DNA of 64,000 nt from Parvibaculum sp039680535 (GCF_039680535.1 NZ_JBDKSS010000013.1:558001-622000), one strand, 5' to 3'; shown: positions 1-8,919, counted from the first letter of the stretch. The notes: generated by a model not told the origin, from the sequence alone. A program made the numbers and translations.

Positions 1-1
1 C

Positions 2-565
2 TGGGGCGATCACGAGTGGCCGGAGTTCGACAAGAGCTACAGCGCCGACGGCGCGCTTGCGGGCGTGACCGGCGGTTTCAATATCGACAGCGGTGACTGG
101 ATCTTCGGATTCGAGATGGATTACGACTGGACCGACATGGGCGGCGACCAGACGGGCTATCCCTATTACCGCTCGGCGCGTCATGTCAGCACCGACCTCA
201 AGACCTTGGGCACAGCGCGGGTGCGCGCGGGATATGATGTCGGCGAGGCAACGAATCCGCTGTTGCTCTATGTGACGGGTGGTCTGGCCTTCGGCAATGT
301 CGAGGCGACGCTGCAGGAAGTCAGTTGCGGCGATGGTTGCCAGACGAGCAGCAGCACCGACAAGCATGTCCGGTTTGGCTGGACGCTTGGCGCCGGCGCC
401 GAATATGCGTTCGACCAGAACTGGTCCGCCAAGCTCGAATATCTGCACGTCGATCTCGGCGAGGACCGATACACCTTCCACGGAGCCATCTTTGGCAACG
501 GGTCGACGAACATCAAGATCGACGGAATCGACCTTGTGCGCGTCGGTGTGAACTACCTCTTCTAA
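2..565 (+). CDS. outer-membrane beta-barrel protein, C-terminal part
   Basis: The frame is open through the left edge of the window, so the N-terminus and signal peptide are missing and at least 187 residues remain. The chain alternates aromatic and polar residues as transmembrane beta-strands do and ends in Asn-Tyr-Leu-Phe; a terminal Phe is the usual recognition signal for outer-membrane barrel assembly. The pattern of Gly-rich turns and a strand with 'AKLEYLHVDLG' resembles the small Omp25/Omp31-type porin-like barrels of alphaproteobacteria. It probably sits in the outer membrane as an 8-stranded barrel. A strong terminator follows 27 bases after the stop, so this gene ends its transcript. 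Confidence 0.8.
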   Translation, partial: WGDHEWPEFDKSYSADGALAGVTGGFNIDSGDWIFGFEMDYDWTDMGGDQTGYPYYRSARHVSTDLKTLGTARVRAGYDVGEATNPLLLYVTGGLAFGNVEATLQEVSCGDGCQTSSSTDKHVRFGWTLGAGAEYAFDQNWSAKLEYLHVDLGEDRYTFHGAIFGNGSTNIKIDGIDLVRVGVNYLF

Positions 566-591
566 CCGCGCCTCGATTTTCGAAATGCATG

Positions 592-622
592 ACGGCCCCG
601 GTGGAAACACCGGGGCCGTTTT
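592..622 (+). terminator. intrinsic terminator after the barrel gene
   Basis: A perfect 12-base-pair stem (592-603 with 608-619) closes a GAAA tetraloop and runs into TTTT. It lies just after the barrel gene and before corA, so the two are separate transcripts. Confidence 0.9.
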
Positions 623-689
623 GCATTCGACCGATGTTGGCCTTTTCGCCGCGGTGCTATGTTCATCGCGACAATCGAAGGGCCCGAGC

Positions 690-1694
690 ATGGATTTTGA
701 GTCGCTTACCAATGAATACGGCCAGCCCATGGTCGTCGCCTGCGGGCAGTATCGCGACGGGAGGCGCGTCGCCAATCTGAAGCTTGCCGACGCGAAGCTC
801 TCGGCGACGCTGGACGGCAGCTTTCTCTGGATCGGGCTTCATGAGCCCTGCGAGGCGGTGCTGCAGCACATCCAGCATGAGTTCGGCCTTCACCATCTTG
901 CCGTTGAAGATGCCCACCGCGCCCACCAGCGGCCCAAGATCGATGTTTATGACGATGCGATCTTCATTGTCGTGCGCACGGCGCAATTGCATGAGGCCGA
1001 GATCGTCTATGGCGAGACGCATATCTTCGTCGGCAGAGGCTATGTCATCACCGTCCGCCACGGCGCGTCGAGTTCCTATGCGGAAGTGCGGCAGCGTTGC
1101 GAGCGCGAACCGCGCATGCTGGTGCATGGCGAGGATTACGTGCTTTACGCGCTGCTCGACTTCGTCGCCGATCATTATTTCCCCGTGATCGACCAGATCG
1201 TCGAGGAGGTGAACGAGATCGAGGGCCATATCATCGCGCATAGTTTCACGACGCAGGAGATCGACCGGATCTATGAGCTGCGGCGCGAATTGACGACCTT
1301 CCGCCGCCGCGTGACGCCGATGCTGGAACTGTGCAATCGGCTGGAGCGCTATGACCTGCCGATGATCGATCGCGAAATTCAGCCCTATTATCGCGACGTA
1401 TATGACCATGTTACGCAGGTGAACGATTCGATCGACAGCCTGCGGGAATCGCTCCTCGCGGCATATGAAGCGGCGGTGATGATTTCATCCGCGAGCCAGA
1501 ACGAGGTGACGAAGAAGCTCGCGGGCTGGGCCGCTATCCTCGCCATTCCGACGGCGATCGCCGGAATATACGGCATGAACTTTGAGCACATGCCGGAACT
1601 GAAATGGGCTTATGGCTATTTTCTGGTGCTTGGCGCAATGGGCGGCATTTGCGGCTATCTCTACTACCGCTTCCGCAAGTCCGGCTGGATCTGA
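690..1694 (+). CDS. corA: CorA-family divalent metal ion transporter
   Basis: A 334-residue protein of the CorA family, which transports Mg2+ or Co2+ (some members export Zn2+) as an inner-membrane pentamer. The long, charged, helical N-terminal domain is followed by two C-terminal membrane helices; the family signature Gly-Met-Asn is at residues 295-297, at the end of the first helix, followed by an acidic loop (FEHMPE). The ATG at 690 was chosen over an upstream in-frame start at 585 because it gives the usual family length and because 585 would lie inside the preceding terminator. It stands alone, convergent with the glutaminase gene 6 bases downstream. Confidence 0.9.
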   Translation: MDFESLTNEYGQPMVVACGQYRDGRRVANLKLADAKLSATLDGSFLWIGLHEPCEAVLQHIQHEFGLHHLAVEDAHRAHQRPKIDVYDDAIFIVVRTAQLHEAEIVYGETHIFVGRGYVITVRHGASSSYAEVRQRCEREPRMLVHGEDYVLYALLDFVADHYFPVIDQIVEEVNEIEGHIIAHSFTTQEIDRIYELRRELTTFRRRVTPMLELCNRLERYDLPMIDREIQPYYRDVYDHVTQVNDSIDSLRESLLAAYEAAVMISSASQNEVTKKLAGWAAILAIPTAIAGIYGMNFEHMPELKWAYGYFLVLGAMGGICGYLYYRFRKSGWI

Positions 1695-1700
1695 TCTGCG

Positions 1701-2687
1701 TCAGACGATGAGCGTACTGACGAAGGATGAGCCCATGTTCGTGCAGTCGAACGCGTGGAGGCCGAGTTCCTCCGCCAGCGATTCGAAGCTTGCGATGCCA
1801 CGCACGGAATTGCCCTTCGCATCCAGGCGCGGCGAATAGGTGGCGATGCCGAGTTGACGGTTCACGACACCGAGAATGCCGCCCGCGACGCCGCTCTTGG
1901 CAGGCACGCCGATGTCATAGGCCCAGTGGCCTGCATAGTCGTACATGCCGCAGGTAAACATGACCGCCTGGGTGTTGCGCACTGCGCGCAGCTCGAAGGC
2001 TTCAGCGCCGGTTGCGGGGTTCTCACCCATATTGGCGAGCGTTGCGCCCATGCGCGCGAGGTCGCTCGCCGTCACACTGATCGAGCACTGGCGGAAATAG
2101 AGATCGAGGGCCTCGTCCGGCGAGCCGGTGAGGGCGCCGTTTGCAAGCAACAGATAGGCGATTGCCCGGTTGCGATGGCCCGTCTCGGCCTCCGAACGAT
2201 AGACAGACTCGTCAAGCGAGAGAGGCCGTCCGGCCGCGGCCGACAAACGCTCCATCACGAAGTCGAACGCGCCACTGCCCAGCTTTTCGACGAGGATCCC
2301 GGCAATGGTGATCGCGCCGGCATTGACCATCGGGTTGAAGGGCCGGTTGGTGCCGGGATTGAAGACGATCGCGTTGAATGCGTCCCCGCTCGGCTCGACG
2401 CCCACTCGTTCGAGAACCGCGCCGTGGCCTGCGACCTCAAGCGCGAGGCAGAAAGTGAAGGCCTTGGAGATGGATTGAATGGTGAAAGGGACTTCCGCGT
2501 CGCCTGCCGTATAGAGCTTGCCGCCGACCGTGGCTATCGCCAGGCCGAAGTGATCCGGTGAGGCTTTGCTCAGTTCGGGGATATAGCTTGCGACCTCACC
2601 TGAATGATTGTCGCTATGCTGCAGCCTGACGTTTTCGAGCAGAATCTCGAATTCGTGACGGCTGCTCAGGCGGCTCTGTGACGCCAT
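1701..2687 (-). CDS. glsA: glutaminase A
   Basis: A 328-residue cytoplasmic glutaminase (L-glutamine to L-glutamate plus ammonia) of the serine-dependent, beta-lactamase-like family. The Ser-x-x-Lys catalytic pair lies in the segment QSISKAF near residue 72, and the family segments PFNPMVNAGAI and AKSGVAGGI are present. Usual length is about 305-330. Start choice is uncertain: a GTG at 2699 sits only 2 bases from a purine-rich AAGGAG, while the ATG at 2687 sits about 14 bases away; I use the ATG. The gene is convergent with corA. The 266 bases upstream, to the coiled-coil gene, show no convincing gene. Confidence 0.92.
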   Translation of the reverse strand: MASQSRLSSRHEFEILLENVRLQHSDNHSGEVASYIPELSKASPDHFGLAIATVGGKLYTAGDAEVPFTIQSISKAFTFCLALEVAGHGAVLERVGVEPSGDAFNAIVFNPGTNRPFNPMVNAGAITIAGILVEKLGSGAFDFVMERLSAAAGRPLSLDESVYRSEAETGHRNRAIAYLLLANGALTGSPDEALDLYFRQCSISVTASDLARMGATLANMGENPATGAEAFELRAVRNTQAVMFTCGMYDYAGHWAYDIGVPAKSGVAGGILGVVNRQLGIATYSPRLDAKGNSVRGIASFESLAEELGLHAFDCTNMGSSFVSTLIV

Positions 2688-2953
2688 TTTCTTTTGCACG
2701 GCTCCTTCGTGCGGCCCTTAAATTGGGCAGATGCCTAAGCGGAGTGCTGATCCGGCCTCTCTCGCGCGCAAGATGCACGCAAAGCGGGTCGCCAGTTCCG
2801 CGTTATCCCTGCATCGCAAGGAATGCGCCAATCAGACGGGCTCTTGCAGGGCATGTTTCGCGCCGGAACATGGCGCTCCCGGCGTGGGGCGCAGCCTGGC
2901 TGCGGGCCGGAGCGCAATCGACGAACGGGCGGGTGCGATAAGCGGGCGTGCCA

Positions 2954-3775
2954 CTAGGAGGTGACGCCGGCCTCGAGCGCCTTGATGCGTTCGGCGAGGA
3001 TCATCTCGCCGGGAAGACTGTCTTCGTCATCGTCGAAGTCGGTCGGAGCGGTGTTCTCGAATGTCGATGAGAGCGATGCCTTGATGGCGCTGAGTTCCTC
3101 GAACCCGGTACCCAACTCCTTGGCGGGAAATGGAGTGAGCTTCGCGACGGCTGGCGCTTGCGCAGCGGGTTCCTGCGGGACGACCGCCGCTTCCGGCGCC
3201 GGGGCTGCGACGGCCGCCTGAAGGCCGGTCGCGGACGCGACCTGCTCGAAGGTTTCGGTCATTTCGTGGACGAGCCGCGCCGCCTTCTCTCCGAGCGCCT
3301 TCAACTGCTGCTGCACCTCGGCCTGCCGATCGATCTCCGCGCTGCCTGCCGCTTCGAGATTCTTGATGCGCTGCCGCAGCATATCGATCCGGGCCTCCAG
3401 CTGGGGGATGGTCCGGCGCAGCGTTTCGGCTTCCTGCTCAGCCGCTTTGCACCCTGCGCGGAGTTCATCGATCTCCCGGCGCCGGGTCTCCGCCTCTGTT
3501 GCGGCGGCGACAGCGGCCTGCTCGAGTTCGGCATTGCGGTCGGCAAAGGCGGAGTTGCCCGAAACAAGTTCGGCGATCTTTGCTTCCAGCGCCGAGATGC
3601 GTGTTGCCGCTGAAGCCGCTTCTTCATGCGCGCGCTGATCGGCGTTCCGCAGTTCCTGCGTTACGCGCGCCGTTGTCACCGCCACGGCTCTGCGCCGCAC
3701 GAGCTGGATCGCGATGATCGCGAAGAGCGTCGCGGTCAGGAAGCCGAGTGCAAGGAGCATGAGGCTTTCAACCAT
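2954..3775 (-). CDS. membrane-anchored coiled-coil protein, unknown function
   Basis: A 273-residue protein I do not recognise. Residues about 4-26 form one hydrophobic transmembrane segment followed by Arg-Arg-Arg, so the rest probably faces the cytoplasm. Residues about 40-185 are a long Glu/Ala/Arg-rich coiled coil with few prolines. A Pro/Ala-rich linker follows, then an acidic C-terminal part (DFDDDEDS) ending in a short helix. This architecture suits a scaffold or tether at the inner membrane. It is monocistronic, with about 115 bases separating it from the eipA-like gene downstream on the same strand. No enzymatic motif is seen. Confidence 0.7.
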   Translation of the reverse strand: MVESLMLLALGFLTATLFAIIAIQLVRRRAVAVTTARVTQELRNADQRAHEEAASAATRISALEAKIAELVSGNSAFADRNAELEQAAVAAATEAETRRREIDELRAGCKAAEQEAETLRRTIPQLEARIDMLRQRIKNLEAAGSAEIDRQAEVQQQLKALGEKAARLVHEMTETFEQVASATGLQAAVAAPAPEAAVVPQEPAAQAPAVAKLTPFPAKELGTGFEELSAIKASLSSTFENTAPTDFDDDEDSLPGEMILAERIKALEAGVTS

Positions 3776-3891
3776 GGGGTCCTCTCAGGCAGGGCGGACG
3801 AGGCGCTGGCAGGTGTCGAAAACCCTGCCAGAAAATATGGGCCGGTTCTATCGTCGAAACACACGGGTTTGCCGGTCGTGCGGCAAGTGCG

Positions 3892-4518
3892 TCAGAACGG
3901 CAACCATTCGCGGCTCTTGGTGTATTTGAGATAGCCGACCGAAGCGCCAAGCCGCAGACCGACGCCGGAGCGCATGGGCGCGAGGATGACTTTGTCCCGC
4001 TGCTGATAATTCACGCCGATGCCGCCCACCAGATAGGCACTGCCTTCGACGCCTGGGAAGCGCTGATAGATCGTCTGCTTGTTGGGCAGGTTGTAGACGA
4101 GGGTGAAGACCTTGACGGCGTTTCCGCCGAAGTCCCAACCGGCGCTCGGTCCCTGCCAGAAGACGCGCGCGGTGCCGCCGCGCTTCATGACGAGTGTGCC
4201 GGAGCCATAGCGCAGGCCGACGACGATGGCGCCGCTCGCCTCCTCGCCCTTGATGTAGCCGTTGGGCTCGCCGTATTTCTTGAAGACGCTGTGAACCGCG
4301 TCGGCCATGCCTTGCGCCGTGCCGCCGAAGACGTCGCCGGCCTCGCGGATGATTTCCTGCTCGCTATAGGTGTCGCGCGACTGGCTGCGGACGGCAGGGG
4401 CCTCCTGGTTCGTCTCGGCCGCATGGGCGGGGAGGGAGGAAGTGGCGCTGCCTGCGATCAGCAGGGCGAGACCTGCGGCGAGGGCGCCTCGGCGGTGGCT
4501 GCGGGCGGTCGTGGTCAT
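3892..4518 (-). CDS. EipA-like periplasmic protein (DUF1134)
   Basis: A 208-residue secreted protein. A twin-Arg-containing basic start, a hydrophobic core and an Ala-x-Ala site near residue 33 form a signal peptide. The mature part, with its Gly-rich strands (GGTAQGMADAV, ARVFWQGPSAGWDFGG), matches my memory of DUF1134, the family of Brucella EipA, a periplasmic protein needed for envelope integrity and placed there under CtrA control. Here the gene lies about 2 kb from chpT-ctrA. An inverted repeat TGTCGG-N7-CCGACA (4558-4576) sits 40 bases upstream of the start and may be an operator. No canonical CtrA box was seen upstream. Confidence 0.75.
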   Translation of the reverse strand: MTTTARSHRRGALAAGLALLIAGSATSSLPAHAAETNQEAPAVRSQSRDTYSEQEIIREAGDVFGGTAQGMADAVHSVFKKYGEPNGYIKGEEASGAIVVGLRYGSGTLVMKRGGTARVFWQGPSAGWDFGGNAVKVFTLVYNLPNKQTIYQRFPGVEGSAYLVGGIGVNYQQRDKVILAPMRSGVGLRLGASVGYLKYTKSREWLPF

Positions 4519-4697
4519 CGTCTCTGGCTCCTCTTCGCGCGGCCGGCTGATTCTCTCTGTCGGAGTTTAGCCGACACAAGGGGGCAGGATCGTGGCGCTT
4601 TGGGTCAATAATACGGAAAATGATATTCGTGGGACATGCTGACCGGTGCGCGGCCCCGGATTTCGTGCCGTTTCGACCCGCAAAGGCGGCCATATGG

Positions 4698-4714
4698 CTG
4701 GCACGGCAGTTGCT
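4698..4714 (+). promoter_or_regulatory. sigma-54 (-24/-12) promoter, consensus match
   Basis: CTGGCACG-GCAG-TTGCT matches the sigma-54 consensus YTGGCACG-N4-TTGCW at every specified position, with GG (4700-4701) and GC (4712-4713) at the required 10-base spacing. It points rightward into a region with no + strand gene, so it most likely drives the non-coding transcript that ends at 4880. I did not find a clear activator site upstream. Confidence 0.75.
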
Positions 4715-4724
4715 CAAGGGAGGG

Positions 4725-4880
4725 TACAGCTTTGCCGCCGCCGACTATCTGGCAGGCGGGGCCGGCGCGGGCACCGAGGGTCGGGGGGCCTTTCGGAGCA
4801 GCGCCGGTCGCTCTCATTACAGTCCGTGGCCTCGACAGCACATCGGATGCGGCGCTCCCTTCGGGGGGCGCCGTTTTCTT
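4725..4880 (+). ncRNA. candidate sigma-54-dependent small RNA
   Basis: Inferred from a consensus -24/-12 promoter (start expected near 4725) and a strong terminator at 4850-4882, giving an RNA of about 155 bases in the gap between the eipA-like gene and cysQ, both on the other strand. It can fold into a stem-loop at 4735-4759, a second stem pairing 4760-4768 with 4801-4809, a C/U-rich single-stranded stretch near 4809-4820, and the terminator hairpin. No reading frame with a ribosome binding site is evident in it. Alphaproteobacterial suhB/mmgR sRNAs lie beside inositol-monophosphatase-family genes, as cysQ is, but I could not verify sequence homology. No other gene is seen in 4519-4881. Confidence 0.55.
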
Positions 4881-4882
4881 TT
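4850..4882 (+). terminator. orphan intrinsic terminator on the + strand
   Basis: A 10-base-pair stem (4850-4859 with 4864-4873, one G-U pair) closes the extra-stable TTCG loop and is followed by TTTTCTTTT. The T-run exists only on the + strand, where no coding gene lies upstream for 3 kb, so it should end an RNA started from the -24/-12 promoter at 4698. It finishes exactly at the cysQ stop codon. Confidence 0.85.
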
Positions 4883-5706
4883 CAGCCGCCAACGACCTCG
4901 GCGCCGCCGCGCGCGAGGAAATAGGGGTTGTCGAATCCGCGCCCGGTCTTGCCGTAGAGAAGCGGCGCGCCGTCGAGGAGCGTGACGCTGCCGCCCGCTG
5001 CGGCGAGCACGGCATGTCCGGCGGCTGTGTCCCACTCCATCGTGCGGCCATGCCGCGGGTAGAGATCCGCCTCGCCTGCCGCGATCATGCAGAATTTGAG
5101 CGAGGAGCCGGCCACCAGAAATTCCTTCACCCGGTAGAGGTTCAGATATTCCTCGGTCTTCTGGTCGCGATGCGTGCGGCTGACGACAACCGTAAGTCCG
5201 TCGGCGGCGGGTCGGCGCACGGCTATCCGTCGAGGCGGCGAGGAGCCCGCGATCGGGTCATTCGTATACGGAGAGACGGCCTGCTCATAGGCGGCGCCCG
5301 GCCCGTAGGCATAGAAGAGGCGTTCTTTCGCAGGCGCATAGACGACGCCCGCAATGGGCGCGCGATCCTCGACAAGCGCGATGTTGACCGTGAATTCTCC
5401 ATTCTCGCGCAGGAACTCCTTCGTGCCGTCGAGAGGGTCGACGACGAAGAAGCGCCGCCCGATGGCCGGGATGTGCCCGGCTGCGGCCTGTTCTTCGGCG
5501 ACGACGGGAATATCCGGCGCGATGCGGGAGAGACCGGCGAGAATGATGCGCTCGGCCTCGTGATCGGCGATGGTGACGGGGCTGCTGTCCTCCTTCACGA
5601 TCGCTTCGAGCCCGGACTCGTAATACGACATGATGGCCGCGCCCGCCTCGACGGCGAGCCGCCTGAGTTCCAGCGTCAAGGCGGCAAGGTCATGTTCGTC
5701 GTTCAT
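4882..5706 (-). CDS. cysQ: 3'(2'),5'-bisphosphate nucleotidase CysQ
   Basis: A 274-residue member of the Li+-sensitive inositol-monophosphatase superfamily. CysQ removes the 3'-phosphate from adenosine 3',5'-bisphosphate formed in sulfate assimilation. The metal-binding set is visible: Glu-Glu at 71-72, Asp-Pro-Leu-Asp-Gly-Thr at 90-95 followed by KEF (the KEF extension favours CysQ over SuhB), and a C-terminal EWDTAAGHAVL segment holding the last metal ligand. Length and motifs fit the family. The gene is monocistronic, and its 5' end faces chpT across about 95 bases. Confidence 0.93.
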   Translation of the reverse strand: MNDEHDLAALTLELRRLAVEAGAAIMSYYESGLEAIVKEDSSPVTIADHEAERIILAGLSRIAPDIPVVAEEQAAAGHIPAIGRRFFVVDPLDGTKEFLRENGEFTVNIALVEDRAPIAGVVYAPAKERLFYAYGPGAAYEQAVSPYTNDPIAGSSPPRRIAVRRPAADGLTVVVSRTHRDQKTEEYLNLYRVKEFLVAGSSLKFCMIAAGEADLYPRHGRTMEWDTAAGHAVLAAAGGSVTLLDGAPLLYGKTGRGFDNPYFLARGGAEVVGG

Positions 5707-5799
5707 TTCATCGTCCCTGGAGTCGAGGCCGGGGCTGGAATCCAGCCTGGCGCGATGGTATCAGCAATATGGGGCTGAAAAGAGAGCGGGGCGATAATC

Positions 5800-6453
5800 A
5801 TGAGTGAAGCGAACGACGTGTCGGCGCTTGAGTTGGGAGCGCTGCTATGCAGCCGCGTTTGCCATGACGTGATCAGTCCGGTCGGTGCGATCACCAACGG
5901 GCTCGAGGTTCTGGCCGACGACGACGATCCGGAGATGCGCGCCCACGCCATGGAACTCATTACCACGAGCGCGGCGCAGGCGTCGGCGAAGCTGCAATTC
6001 GCGCGTCTCGCCTTCGGCGCTGCCGGATCGGCCAGCGCGGAACTCGATCTCGGCGATGCGAAGGCGGTGGCCGAAGGTCTGATGAAGAGCGAAAAGCCGT
6101 CGCTCACCTGGGAAGCGCCCCACGCCACCATCGGCAAGGACTATGTGAAGCTTCTGCTTAACATGCTTCTCATAGGTATTTCGTCGATCCCGCGTGGCGG
6201 CGAGATTTCGGTCGTGGTTGCGAGCGATATCGCGAAGCCGCGCCTCACCGTCAGGACGAAGGGGCAGGCGGCCCGCGTGCCCGACGAGACGGCGAGGTTC
6301 CTCGGCGGCCGTGCGCTTGATACGTTCCTCGATGCGCGCGCGGTTCAGCCCTATTTCACGGGGCTCGTCGCGCGTTCGCTCGGCCTTGCCATTGCGGCAA
6401 GGATGGAGGGCGAGGATTTCGTGATCGAGGCGAAAACGGCCGATGCGGCCTGA
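5800..6453 (+). CDS. chpT: histidine phosphotransferase ChpT
   Basis: A 217-residue protein that passes phosphate from the hybrid kinase CckA to CtrA and CpdR in the alphaproteobacterial cell-cycle relay. The phospho-accepting His is His22, in the H-box CHDVISPVGAITNG typical of ChpT; the N-terminal part forms the dimeric four-helix bundle and the C-terminal part resembles a degenerate kinase ATPase domain without usable nucleotide motifs. The gene lies tail to tail with ctrA, its direct target, separated by a terminator. The ATG at 5800 follows a purine-rich stretch and gives the usual length. Confidence 0.92.
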   Translation: MSEANDVSALELGALLCSRVCHDVISPVGAITNGLEVLADDDDPEMRAHAMELITTSAAQASAKLQFARLAFGAAGSASAELDLGDAKAVAEGLMKSEKPSLTWEAPHATIGKDYVKLLLNMLLIGISSIPRGGEISVVVASDIAKPRLTVRTKGQAARVPDETARFLGGRALDTFLDARAVQPYFTGLVARSLGLAIAARMEGEDFVIEAKTADAA

Positions 6454-6467
6454 GGCGATCACCTGAG

Positions 6468-6502
6468 GTAAAAGAAAAGGGCGCCCCGCAAGAGGCGCCC
6501 TT
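6468..6502 (-). terminator. terminator between chpT and ctrA
   Basis: A 9-base-pair stem AAGGGCGCC (6477-6485) / GGCGCCCTT (6494-6502). Read leftward it is followed by TTCTTTTACC, so it serves ctrA best; the T content on the chpT side is weaker. Confidence 0.8.
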
Positions 6503-6530
6503 GATCGTTTGAAACCTTCGATGCGTCCGA

Positions 6531-7238
<708 letters not shown>

Positions 7239-7321
7239 GGTCCCCCTCTTCGCAGCGGAGTTTGCCCCCCGCCACTGCGGCCCAAAAATAAATCCACGGT
7301 AAGGACGATAACCTGATTTGG

Positions 7322-7337
7322 TTAATAAAGGTTAACC
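7322..7337 (-). promoter_or_regulatory. tandem CtrA half-sites in the ctrA-fliI intergenic region
   Basis: Read leftward the sequence is TTAACC-TTTA-TTAACC, two direct TTAACC half-sites 10 bases apart; read as a palindromic box it is TTAA-N6-TTAA, one base short of the CtrA consensus spacer. It lies 84 bases upstream of ctrA and about 250 bases upstream of fliI, in the 346-base gap (7239-7584) that otherwise holds only A/T-rich promoter-like sequence. Confidence 0.6.
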
Positions 7338-7584
7338 GGAGTAAAAAAATTTCGGAAAAATTCACCGGTCGGATTAGGTCTTCGTTCAGCACGATTTTTG
7401 AGGCGTAAACGGACGAGGCTGAACGGCTGCCGCCCGCAATGGGCGAGGCCGGTTGTAGCAACCGATGAGCGCACTTTCCACCCGGCAAGGTTTACGCAGT
7501 CTTAAAGTCTTGGCCCCATCATCAGGCCATCAAGTCGGGAGGAGTCGTTTCTCCCCTGCGGACCTGAATGTGGGAGCCTTAAGA

Positions 7585-8919
7585 GTGCGGGCCTTGTTGG
7601 CGGAAGTCGGCGCTGTCGCCGAAGTCAAACATTATGGGCGGGTCGTCAGCATTCAGGGGCTGATGGTCGAGGTCGCCGGGCCGCTGCATGCCATGGGCGT
7701 CGGCAGCCGCCTGAGCGTGTCGAGCCGCACGGGCGCAGATATAGAGTGCGAGGTCGTCGGCTTCCGCGACGGCCGCGCCCTTTGCCTTCCCTTCGGCCAA
7801 CTTTCCGGCATTGGCGTCGGCTGCAAGGCGGTGGTCGATGCGGAAGAGCCGCATGTCTATCCGTCGAGCGCATGGCTCGGCCGCGTGGTCAACGCCATGG
7901 GCGAGCCTATCGACGGCAAGGGTCCGCTGCCGCAGGGTCCGGAGGCCTATCCCTTCCGCAATGCGCCGCCGCCCGCCAATCTTCGCCAGCGCGTGCGCGG
8001 CAAGATCGATCTCGGCGTTCGCGCTATGAATACATTCCTATCCGTTTGCCGCGGGCAGCGCATGGGCATCTTCGCCGGGTCCGGCGTCGGCAAGTCGGTG
8101 CTTCTCTCGATGCTCGCCCGCAATACGTCGAGCGATGTCGCCGTCATCGGCCTGATCGGCGAACGTGGGCGCGAAGTGCAGGAATTCCTTGAGGACGACC
8201 TTGGGCCCGAAGGCCTTGCGCGCTCTGTCGTGGTGGTCGCCACTTCGGACGAGGCCGCGCTGATGCGCCGCCAGGCAGCCTATCTCACGCTGAGCATTGC
8301 CGAATATTTCCGCGATCACGACAAGGACGTGCTCTGCATGATGGACAGCGTGACGCGCTTTGCCATGGCGCAGCGCGAGATCGGCCTTTCCGCCGGGGAG
8401 CCGCCGACGACCAAGGGCTATACGCCGACCGTATTCGCGGAATTGCCGAAGCTTCTCGAGCGCGCCGGACCGGGCGTGGGCAAGGGCAGCATTTCGGCGA
8501 TCTTCACCGTTCTCGTCGATGGCGACGACCACAATGAGCCGGTCGCCGACGCCGTGCGCGGCATTCTCGACGGCCATATCGTCATGGAGCGTTCCATCGC
8601 CGAGCGTGGGCGCTACCCCGCCATCAATGTTCTGAAGTCGATCTCCCGCACCATGCCCGGCTGCAACTCGGATGAGGAGAATGCGCTCATCCGCCGCGCC
8701 CGCGTGCTGATGTCCACTTATGACGACATGGAAGAGCTGATCCGGCTCGGCGCCTATCGGCCCGGCTCCGATCCGCTTGTTGATGAGGCGATTTTCTACC
8801 AGCCCGCGCTGGACGCCTTCCTTGGTCAGCAGAAGACCGAAGCGACAGATCTCGCGACGGGCTATGCGATGCTTGAAAACATTCTCGCTCAGAAACCGGC
8901 GCCGAGGGAGGCTAATTGA
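7585..8919 (+). CDS. fliI: flagellar export ATPase FliI
   Basis: A 444-residue F1-beta-like ATPase that powers the flagellar type III export gate together with FliH and FliJ. Walker A is AGSGVGKS at residues 164-171; the catalytic GERGREVQEF segment and the Walker B region LCMMDSVTRFA follow. I start at the GTG at 7585 because GGAG lies 8 bases before it, the length equals known FliI proteins, and the possible extension to an ATG at 7465 uses codons rare here (TTA, AGG, AGA, TCA) and has no ribosome binding site. It overlaps fliJ by one base. Confidence 0.95.
   Translation: MRALLAEVGAVAEVKHYGRVVSIQGLMVEVAGPLHAMGVGSRLSVSSRTGADIECEVVGFRDGRALCLPFGQLSGIGVGCKAVVDAEEPHVYPSSAWLGRVVNAMGEPIDGKGPLPQGPEAYPFRNAPPPANLRQRVRGKIDLGVRAMNTFLSVCRGQRMGIFAGSGVGKSVLLSMLARNTSSDVAVIGLIGERGREVQEFLEDDLGPEGLARSVVVVATSDEAALMRRQAAYLTLSIAEYFRDHDKDVLCMMDSVTRFAMAQREIGLSAGEPPTTKGYTPTVFAELPKLLERAGPGVGKGSISAIFTVLVDGDDHNEPVADAVRGILDGHIVMERSIAERGRYPAINVLKSISRTMPGCNSDEENALIRRARVLMSTYDDMEELIRLGAYRPGSDPLVDEAIFYQPALDAFLGQQKTEATDLATGYAMLENILAQKPAPREAN

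Noticed and set aside
2731..2964. 77-residue + strand frame in the gap after glsA
   Set aside because: No ribosome binding site, atypical composition, and overlap with the end of the coiled-coil gene.
2945..2965. TGGCACG on the leftward strand after the coiled-coil gene
   Set aside because: Only the -24 half matches; the -12 position reads CTTAT without GC.
4636..5778. 380-residue + strand open frame overlapping the sRNA candidate and cysQ
   Set aside because: Antisense to cysQ for most of its length and it reads through a strong terminator; not a coding gene for the RNA.
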